Part shown: positions 6,713 through 12,213 of the stretch, one piece after another | Position numbering within the stretch: the first letter of the stretch is position 1 | How the letters are laid out: each line of letters begins with the position of its first letter | Source of the DNA: Sphingomonadaceae bacterium | GTDB taxonomy: Bacteria; Pseudomonadota; Alphaproteobacteria; Sphingomonadales; Sphingomonadaceae | DNA length: 12,213 bases | Assembly: GCA_019454625.1 (NCBI GenBank) | Contig: JACFNY010000033.1 | Location: forward strand, 1-12,213 | Reading direction: 5' to 3' | Position numbers and translations under genes: made by a program | The notes under the pieces: model-generated | What the model was told of the DNA's origin: nothing | Database searches by the model: none | Seen by the model: only the letters and a program-made list of their open reading frames with translations

Positions 6713-8341
6713 CTATTCGGCGCGGCGGAAGCTCTCCGCCGCGTTCGGATCGCCCTTGCCCCTGTATTTCGCATAGGCGGGATACGGGAACGCCGGGCGC
6801 GTGCGCAGCGGCACGGTATCCGCCGGGTCTGACAGCAGAAGCCGTTCCGGCGCCTTGCCGTTCTCGACCCAGTCGACGAGCGGCGTCAGCGCATCGAAGA
6901 TATGCGGGGCAGGGCCGCCGCCTTCGTGGCTGATGCCCGGCACGACATAGAGCTGCGCGAACGTGTCCGTCTGCGCCCGTCCGCCCATGAACGCCTGCAT
7001 CTTCTCGAACCAGTCGACGGTCATGGCGGCGGAGATGTACGCATCCGCCCAGCCGTGGACGATGATGATCTTGCCGCCGCGCGCCTTGAACGCGGTGAGG
7101 TCGACGCTGTCGGGATCGAGAATCTCCGACATCTCGTCGATCTCCGCCTTGCGGGCCGGATAGTCGAAATCCATCCAGTCGTAGCCGGGGCCGGGATTGT
7201 CGCGGGTCGCCATGTATTTGAGGCCGGTCGCCGCGCCGGTCAGCACGAACGGCTCTATCGGATTGCCGCGTTCGGGGAGGATGGCGATCGGCCATTCCTG
7301 CTCCGAGCCAGGATCGACGCGGTAGTCGAAATAGACGGTGCCGTCAGCAGTGGTCGGCTTCGCGTAGATCTTGCGGACGGCTTCCACCTGCGCGGCGTTC
7401 AGGCATTCGTTCTTCGCTTCCGACTGTCCCGCCTTGCAGAGCAGAACGCCGGGATCGAAATCGCATTTGCGCGGATCGCCGATGATGCCGTCGCTGAGGC
7501 CGTCGATGGCGTCGCACGCCTTCGTGACGGCGCCGTGGATCAGCGGGACCTTGTCGCTGTAGAGCAGGGGCGTCTTGCCGTCCGGATAGACGGCCTTCGC
7601 GATCCACGGGAAATGCGCGGCGTTCTTCGGATTGTAATTCACGACCGGCGCCATCGAAAACACGCCGTCGAAATCCTCCGGATACTTCTGCGCCGTGAAC
7701 AGCCCGGCGTTGCCGCCCTTCGAGAAGCCCGCGATGTAGGAGAATTTCGGGCGGCTGCCGTAGTAGGCCGCCGCGATCGCCTTGCCGACCTGCGCGGTGA
7801 CATGGTTGGCGCGGTGGGCGAAATTGATGCGCGCCTCGATGTTGCGGTGCGCCCAGATACCGTCGAACGGCTCCCGGCTGTAGTGCCCGCCGTCGTTGGT
7901 GATGGAGGCGTAGCCGCGGTGGAGGCCCGGCACCAGCGTGTCCGGATTGACCTTGCCGCACCAGCCCTCGCACGCCGCCAGCATGAAGCGGTTGTTCCAC
8001 TGCGGGGGCGGAGGCAGCATCATCATGAACTTCACGTTCGGCGTGACATAGCCCTCGACACGGCAATGATCGGGGAAACTGCCGAGCGGCGGCGTGGGGT
8101 TGCCCTGCGTGACGCCGCGATAGGCGAACATCTCCTGCTCGTCGGGCGTCGCCTGCCGGCCGGCGACATAGGCGGTGGCAACGATCTGGCCCGGCGAATC
8201 GGCGACCGCTTCGAGGCTGAGGTGATTGAGCGCCTCGCACCGCGCGGCGGGCGTATCGTCGGCCGCCGCCACGGTGGCCGCGGACTGCGCGGGGCCGGTC
8301 AGCGCCGAGGCGGCGAGGATCGTGGCAAGGACATGTCGCAT
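6713..8341 (-). CDS. Tannase/feruloyl-esterase-family hydrolase lacking the motif cysteines
   Basis: A 542-residue secreted protein (signal peptide about residues 1-21). The family hydrolyses galloyl, feruloyl or related aromatic esters. Family landmarks: NRFMLAACEGWCG, ASITNDGGH, YYGSRPKFSYIAGFSKGG (nucleophile S207), AQKYPEDFDGV, a calcium-site segment CDAIDGLSDGIIGDP then CDFDP (residues 276-296), HGWAD (D433) and PGISHEGGG (H472), ending FDALTPLVDWVENGKAP. The Ser-Asp-His triad is complete, but the hallmark cysteines beside Ser (normally C-S) and His (normally H-C) are F206 and E473, so the disulfide linking them cannot form. The substrate may therefore differ from classical tannins. Its ATG lies 5 bases after the amine-oxidase stop with no clear Shine-Dalgarno, implying translational coupling and co-transcription. 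Family call secure; activity inferred. Confidence 0.93.
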   Translation of the reverse strand: MRHVLATILAASALTGPAQSAATVAAADDTPAARCEALNHLSLEAVADSPGQIVATAYVAGRQATPDEQEMFAYRGVTQGNPTPPLGSFPDHCRVEGYVTPNVKFMMMLPPPPQWNNRFMLAACEGWCGKVNPDTLVPGLHRGYASITNDGGHYSREPFDGIWAHRNIEARINFAHRANHVTAQVGKAIAAAYYGSRPKFSYIAGFSKGGNAGLFTAQKYPEDFDGVFSMAPVVNYNPKNAAHFPWIAKAVYPDGKTPLLYSDKVPLIHGAVTKACDAIDGLSDGIIGDPRKCDFDPGVLLCKAGQSEAKNECLNAAQVEAVRKIYAKPTTADGTVYFDYRVDPGSEQEWPIAILPERGNPIEPFVLTGAATGLKYMATRDNPGPGYDWMDFDYPARKAEIDEMSEILDPDSVDLTAFKARGGKIIIVHGWADAYISAAMTVDWFEKMQAFMGGRAQTDTFAQLYVVPGISHEGGGPAPHIFDALTPLVDWVENGKAPERLLLSDPADTVPLRTRPAFPYPAYAKYRGKGDPNAAESFRRAE

Positions 8342-8346
8342 CGGGG

Positions 8347-10320
8347 TCAGGGCTTCACATCAATATCGAGCGCGGGATTGCGGTCGAAGAAATCGAACGG
8401 CCGCACGGTGATGCTGTGCCAGAGCACCGGCATCACCGGCCAATCCTCGGCGCGGACCTTGTGCTGCATACCGAAGGTCGGCCACAGCACGATGTCGGCG
8501 TTCGCGATCGGGCGGTTGGCGGCGGCGAACTTGGGCAGGCCTTCGCCCGGCGGGCTCAGCACGGCGTATTCGCCGGCGGCGTAGCGCTCGTTCGGATCAT
8601 AGGCCGTGATCCAGAGGTCGTTGTCGATGAACCCGGCGCGCCGGCGCGGAACATCGTCCTTGCTGAACAGCGTGTGCGCGGTGTGGCCGAGCATGAGCTG
8701 GTAGCTCGGCGGATAGCCGACATGATTGCGCCGCGCCGGGTTGATGACGCGCCACAGCGCCGGGTTGCCGTGCCCGACGGAGAGCTTGCCGTCGTTTTCG
8801 CGGCCGAGGGTCGTTTCCTCCGAAACCCAGATGCTGCGGCGCGGGTGATCGTCCGGCAGGCGGACGGTTTTAAGCTCGTCCTTCAGGAAGCTGTTCACCG
8901 GGCCGTCGATGTCGAGATCGAGGCGGAAGTTGAAGTAATGATCATGGTTGACGCCGATGACGCCCTTGTCGACGAAACGGCCGTAGGCGTCGTCGCGCTT
9001 GCCGTTCACGAGAGCGGTCGCGTCCTCGGCCTTCGAGGTCTGCACCGCGACGATTCCGGTCGCGCCCGTCACCACGCGGAACTGCCCGTCGCTTTCGAAC
9101 ACCCAGTCGAACACGTAGTCATAGTTGCCGAGATCGGCGACCATGCGGACGACGAGTTCGCGCTTCGGGCGGCCGTCGTCGGCGTGGCGCCAGCTCATGT
9201 CGCCCGTGGTGCGCTCGAAGACGCAGATCACGTTGTCCTTCTCGGCGGGGCGGCCGTTGTCCTGCGTGATGAGGCCGCTCATGTATGCGGCGGTCTCCGG
9301 GCAATCGATGCCGGGCGTCAGCGGCCCGGAGAGCCCGCCCATCGAATATTCGCCCGCGTCGAGCAGCGTGCGCGTGTACCAGTCGCGGCGCGGGTCCATG
9401 TAGGGCACGAAGATCTCGGAGAGGTAGCCTTCGTACATCACGTCGCGGGACTTGCCGCCGTCGTTCCACGTGAGGCGGCTGATCTGCGTGCCGACACGCT
9501 GGTCCGAGCGCAGGTGGAACGACCAGTTACCCCACGTGACGCCGTGGCCGTCGATGGTGAAGCTGGGGCCGCCCGGCTGCGAGAGCGCGATGGACGTCGG
9601 GAAGCCGCGCAGCTTGCCGAGGTTGGCGCGGTCGTAGTCGGCCTTCGTCGCGGTCGTCGGCACCACCTCGTCGTCGCTGATCTCCAGAACCTCGTTGGTG
9701 TTCACGTCGACGATGGCGATCAGCCCCTCGACGCGCCGCACGAACAGGTTGCGCACGCCGTTCACCGGGTCGCAGCGCACGATGGCGACGCGCTTGCCCG
9801 CGTACTTCGGTTCCGCATGGTTGCCGAGCGGCATGGCGCGGCAGTTGAGGAAGCGCGTCGTCCCGATGCCGCGCGCCTTCAGCTTCGCCTTGAAATCGGG
9901 ATGGTTCAGCACCGCCTGCACGGGCGCGCCGAGGAATTCCTCGATCAGCCACGCGGGCTGCACGTCGCTGCGGACCTTCCAGTCGAGAACCGCGCCCCTG
10001 TCGAGATCGACCAGCGCCTCGACGGCGTTGGTACCCTCCTTCAGGCGGACCTCGGCCTGACGCGGCAGGGTCTTGGCGCCCGGCTTCCACGCCAGCACCT
10101 TCGCCTTGTCGGGCGGGCTCAGGGCGATGCGGGTGAAGCGCGTCTTCGGCGTCAGGCGGCCGGAGGATTCGAGGATTTCGAGAACGCGCCAGTGCTCGTT
10201 CCAGCCGAGCGGGTCGAGCGGGTGGCGAACCTCCGGTTGCGGTGTGGCGGGCTGCGCGGCGGCGGTGTCGGCAAAACCCAGAAGGCCGGTTGCAAGCAGC
10301 AACAAGGCATGACGTTTCAC
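8347..10320 (-). CDS. Secreted copper amine oxidase (TPQ-dependent primary-amine oxidase)
   Basis: A 657-residue protein from a GTG start at 10320 with a strong Shine-Dalgarno; the signal peptide ends about ADTAAAQ (residue 23). The enzyme oxidises primary amines to aldehydes, releasing ammonia and hydrogen peroxide, in the periplasm. Visible catalytic parts: base D321 in LLDAGEY, the disulfide pair C340/C366, TPQ-precursor Y400 in GNYDYVFDWVF, copper ligands H459 and H461 (NHDHYFNFRLDLD) and H620 (TFGMQHKVRAEDWPVMP). Spacing Y400 to H459 (59) and length are close to E. coli amine oxidase. The residue four before the TPQ tyrosine, usually Thr or Ser, is Asp (D396). The gene heads a two-gene operon with the tannase relative and is divergent from the dioxygenase across a shared operator. 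An ATG at 10404 in frame would translate the operator and is rejected as start. Confidence 0.95.
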   Translation of the reverse strand: MKRHALLLLATGLLGFADTAAAQPATPQPEVRHPLDPLGWNEHWRVLEILESSGRLTPKTRFTRIALSPPDKAKVLAWKPGAKTLPRQAEVRLKEGTNAVEALVDLDRGAVLDWKVRSDVQPAWLIEEFLGAPVQAVLNHPDFKAKLKARGIGTTRFLNCRAMPLGNHAEPKYAGKRVAIVRCDPVNGVRNLFVRRVEGLIAIVDVNTNEVLEISDDEVVPTTATKADYDRANLGKLRGFPTSIALSQPGGPSFTIDGHGVTWGNWSFHLRSDQRVGTQISRLTWNDGGKSRDVMYEGYLSEIFVPYMDPRRDWYTRTLLDAGEYSMGGLSGPLTPGIDCPETAAYMSGLITQDNGRPAEKDNVICVFERTTGDMSWRHADDGRPKRELVVRMVADLGNYDYVFDWVFESDGQFRVVTGATGIVAVQTSKAEDATALVNGKRDDAYGRFVDKGVIGVNHDHYFNFRLDLDIDGPVNSFLKDELKTVRLPDDHPRRSIWVSEETTLGRENDGKLSVGHGNPALWRVINPARRNHVGYPPSYQLMLGHTAHTLFSKDDVPRRRAGFIDNDLWITAYDPNERYAAGEYAVLSPPGEGLPKFAAANRPIANADIVLWPTFGMQHKVRAEDWPVMPVLWHSITVRPFDFFDRNPALDIDVKP

Positions 10321-10325
10321 AGTGT

Positions 10326-10336
10326 CCCCCTCCCCC
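10326..10336 (-). promoter_or_regulatory. Ribosome binding site fixing the amine-oxidase GTG start
   Basis: On the minus strand GGGGGAGGGGG contains GGAGG 8 bases before the GTG at 10320, and a signal peptide follows at once. No comparable site precedes the upstream in-frame ATG at 10404. Confidence 0.75.
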
Positions 10337-10360
10337 TTGACTTCCTGTTTCGAAAGGGGA

Positions 10361-10388
10361 ATTACAACGTATACGTTATATATGTAAA
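10361..10388 (-). promoter_or_regulatory. Predicted promoter of the amine-oxidase/tannase operon with operator in the spacer
   Basis: Read on the minus strand: -35 TTTACA (10388-10383, 5 of 6), a 16-bp spacer, -10 TGTAAT (10366-10361, 5 of 6). The AACGTATACGTT palindrome (10366-10377) lies almost wholly within the spacer, so a bound regulator would block RNA polymerase. Transcription would begin near 10354, giving a leader of about 34 bases that carries the ribosome binding site. Confidence 0.6.
10364..10379. promoter_or_regulatory. Palindromic operator between the divergent amine-oxidase and dioxygenase genes
   Basis: ACAACGTATACGTTAT shares its first 14 bases exactly with the site at 3461; the perfect core is the 12 bp AACGTATACGTT (10366-10377), and one mismatched position lies in the outer arms. 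It is 24 bases before the dioxygenase ATG and 44 before the amine-oxidase GTG, so one site could control both directions. On the plus strand a TATATA -10 like element (10377-10382) abuts it, but no good -35 is visible. Confidence 0.8.
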
Positions 10389-10402
10389 GAGGGGGCGACG
10401 CC

Positions 10403-11512
10403 ATGGGTGAGGTACTTGGTCTGGGTGTGACGCATTATCCGCCACTCAGCGGATGCGATGCGGACATGGCGAACATCCTGAAGGGACGGCTCCAGGACCC
10501 CGATGTTCCCGCGCACGAAAAGGACCCCGCGAACTGGCCCGCCGAGATGCGGGCGGAGTGGGGCGACGACGAAGGGCTTGCAGGTGCCGCGCGCCACCGC
10601 GCGGCGATGCTGCACGGGCTTCGCAAGGCGCGCGAGGCGCTCGATGCGTTCAACCCGGATTTCGTCATCATCTGGGGTGACGACCAGTACGAGAATTTCC
10701 GCGAGACGATCATCCCGCCGTTCTGCGTGATGGCCTATGAAGACATGGCCGTGCGCCCGTGGGGCCACGCGTCCGAGTCCGCCATGTTCTCCGACAAGGA
10801 GGACGAGTGGGGCGGCGGCAAGCCGAACGTGTGGAAGGAACGCAAGGACTTCGAGATCATGGTGCGCGGCCACCGCAAGGCCGCCAAGCATATCGTGGAG
10901 TCGCTGCTCGAACGCGACTTCGACGTCTACTACGCCTACAAGCCGCTGCACCACCCGAGCATCCCGCACGCGTTCCTGAACTCGATCCTCTACCTCGACT
11001 ACGACCGGCGCGGCTTCCCGTGGCCGGTGGTGCCGTTCCAGATCAATTGCTACGGCCGCGCGGTGATCAGCTACCGGGGGTTCATCAGCCGCCTTGCCGA
11101 TCGCGGACGCGAGCTCGATCCGCCGTCGCCGTCGCCGCGCCGCGCGTTCGACCTCGGCGCGGAGGTCGCGCGCATCTGTGCGGAAAGCCCGTGGCGCGTC
11201 GCGCTCATCGCCTCGTCGAGCTGGAGCCACGCCTTCCTCGTCGACCGCACCTACCGGATGCAGCCGGACGTCGAACTCGACCGCAAGCTTTACGACGCGC
11301 TCGTCGCCGGGAACTGGGACGTGTGGCGCAACCTCACCCTGCGCCAGATCGAGGAGTCGGGCGATCAGGAACTGCTCAACTGGTTCGCGCTCGCGGGTGC
11401 GATGAACGCGCTCGGCCAGCCTTGCGCATGGTCCGATTTCGTGCAGACCTACGTGTTCAATTCGAGCAAGGTGACGGCGATCTTCCCACCGGCGGGAGGG
11501 CTGAAGGCATGA
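10403..11512 (+). CDS. LigB-type (class III) extradiol ring-cleavage dioxygenase family protein
   Basis: A 369-residue protein without signal peptide, so cytoplasmic. GAGGGGG lies 7 bases before the ATG. The class uses non-heme Fe(II) to open catecholic rings (protocatechuate, gallate and relatives). By eye: GVTHYPPL gives the first iron ligand H11; FVIIWGDDQYENF corresponds to the segment carrying the second ligand, but has Q95 where LigB has His; HHPSIPH (H183, H184, H189) and SSSWSHAF (H276) supply candidate acid/base histidines; DVELD (E291) fits the third, Glu, ligand. The protein is longer than LigB because of inserts at residues ~20-60 and ~110-150. It is the only locus enzyme lacking an export signal, fitting a final intracellular ring-opening step. 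Its stop overlaps the next ATG. Ring cleavage is inferred; the Gln could mark a non-standard reaction. Confidence 0.87.
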   Translation: MGEVLGLGVTHYPPLSGCDADMANILKGRLQDPDVPAHEKDPANWPAEMRAEWGDDEGLAGAARHRAAMLHGLRKAREALDAFNPDFVIIWGDDQYENFRETIIPPFCVMAYEDMAVRPWGHASESAMFSDKEDEWGGGKPNVWKERKDFEIMVRGHRKAAKHIVESLLERDFDVYYAYKPLHHPSIPHAFLNSILYLDYDRRGFPWPVVPFQINCYGRAVISYRGFISRLADRGRELDPPSPSPRRAFDLGAEVARICAESPWRVALIASSSWSHAFLVDRTYRMQPDVELDRKLYDALVAGNWDVWRNLTLRQIEESGDQELLNWFALAGAMNALGQPCAWSDFVQTYVFNSSKVTAIFPPAGGLKA

Positions 11513-12213
11513 GGACACGAACCGCGCTCGGTATCCTGTTCGCCGCGGCCGTGACCGTGACGGCGGCAGCGCCCGCGGAGGCGCTGGCGCAGACGGCGCA
11601 GGTCTCGGTGCTACCGGACACCACGACGTGGGAAATGACCTCGAAGGCAGGGCACCGCTACCAGATCTTCGCGGCCTGGCCGAAGGGAGAGGCGCCTGCG
11701 GGCGGCTGGCCGGTCGTCTACGTGCTCGACGCCAACATCATGTTCGGCACGATGGTGGACGCGGTGCGCGCGATGGAGCGGCGGCAACCTTCGCAGCCCG
11801 CCGTGATCGTCGGCATCGGCTATCCGCAGGATCTCGACGCGCGCATCGAGCGTGCGCGCGACCTGACGGCCCGGCTCGGCACGCCGGAGCCGACGCTGCC
11901 GGGAACGGGCGGCGCCGAGGGTTTCGCGGATTTCGTCGAAAGCGAACTGAAACCCGCGATCGCGGCGCGCTTCCGGGTCGATCCGGCGCGGGAGACCATC
12001 TTCGGCCATTCCTACGGCGGCCACTTCGTCCTCTACACGCTGGTGAACCGGCCGGGCCTTTTCGACAACTGGATCGCGGCGAGCCCGTCGCTCTGGTTCG
12101 AGAACCGGCTTCTCGCCAGTCACAATGTCCGCGACCGCATCGGCCCGAAGCTGGCGGCGACCGGCGCGACTGGGCGCGTCCTCATTACGGCCGGGGAGTA
12201 CGAACAGGGGGTC
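11509..12213 (+). CDS. Secreted IroE/Fes-like alpha/beta-hydrolase esterase (3' end outside window)
   Basis: The frame is open from ATG 11509 to the window edge (235 residues). The ATG overlaps the dioxygenase TGA (ATGA), with GGGAGGG 8 bases upstream, so the two are co-translated. A signal peptide covers about residues 1-28 (ending AEALAQ). The esterase domain follows directly: TTWEMTSKAGHRYQIF, GWPVVYVLDANIMFGT, AVIVGIGYP, FVESELKPAI, nucleophile elbow GHSYGG (S168) and ASPSLWFENRLL. It matches the catalytic part of the esterase at 5327-6703 nearly segment for segment but lacks that protein's duplicated N-terminal module and has a shorter insert after GIGYP. The catalytic His lies beyond the window. 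Probable role: periplasmic ester hydrolysis in the same pathway, with substrate specificity different from its paralogue (inference). Confidence 0.9.
   Translation, partial: MRTRTALGILFAAAVTVTAAAPAEALAQTAQVSVLPDTTTWEMTSKAGHRYQIFAAWPKGEAPAGGWPVVYVLDANIMFGTMVDAVRAMERRQPSQPAVIVGIGYPQDLDARIERARDLTARLGTPEPTLPGTGGAEGFADFVESELKPAIAARFRVDPARETIFGHSYGGHFVLYTLVNRPGLFDNWIAASPSLWFENRLLASHNVRDRIGPKLAATGATGRVLITAGEYEQGV

Noticed and set aside
6902..8584. Long plus-strand open frame (560 codons) opposite the tannase-like gene
   Set aside because: Shadow of the minus-strand gene; it spans the junction of two genes and shows no recognisable domain.
8416..10410. Long plus-strand open frame (664 codons) opposite the amine oxidase
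   Set aside because: High GC removes stop codons in the antisense frame. The translation is low-complexity (Arg/Val/Ala/Asp/His rich) with no family motifs, while the minus strand encodes a complete amine oxidase.
1..12213. Mobile element or genomic-island boundary
   Set aside because: No transposase, integrase, terminal repeats, tRNA or change in base composition was seen within the window.

Overview
The window reads as a catabolic locus from a GC-rich Gram-negative bacterium, most likely a sphingomonad-type alphaproteobacterium. This is inferred from the uniformly high GC, the long TonB-dependent receptor next to catabolic genes, and the many periplasmic hydrolases; no rRNA or housekeeping marker confirms it. 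Coding density is very high. No tRNA, rRNA, CRISPR array, insertion sequence or integrase was seen.

Layout: (1) 1-2547, the 3' part of a TonB-dependent outer-membrane receptor, followed by a strong hairpin. (2) 2657-3400, a GntR/FCD-type regulator that appears to have a leaderless promoter. (3) 3493-6703, a tight plus-strand operon: a secreted beta-lactamase-fold serine hydrolase, a small secreted protein resembling the ChuX/HutX heme-utilisation fold, and an IroE-like alpha/beta-hydrolase esterase with an unusual duplicated N-terminal domain. (4) 10320-6713 on the minus strand, a two-gene operon: a secreted copper/TPQ amine oxidase, then a tannase/feruloyl-esterase-family hydrolase. (5) 10403 to the window end, a plus-strand operon: a cytoplasmic LigB-type extradiol dioxygenase and a second IroE-like esterase cut by the window edge.

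What ties it together: a nearly identical palindrome, core AACGTATACGTT, occurs twice. One copy lies just upstream of the serine-hydrolase operon; the other lies in the divergent promoter region between the amine oxidase and the dioxygenase. Its GTATAC centre fits the operators of FCD-type GntR regulators, so the adjacent GntR protein is the obvious candidate to control all three operons. Of the complete enzyme genes, all but the dioxygenase start with signal peptides, as does the partial second esterase. The simplest model is uptake of a bulky ester/amide-linked aromatic compound through the receptor, periplasmic hydrolysis and amine oxidation, then cytoplasmic ring cleavage. The substrate cannot be read from the sequence. 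Several enzymes deviate at key family residues: the tannase relative lacks both motif cysteines, the dioxygenase has Gln at an expected iron-ligand His, and the amine oxidase has Asp in place of Thr/Ser in its cofactor motif.
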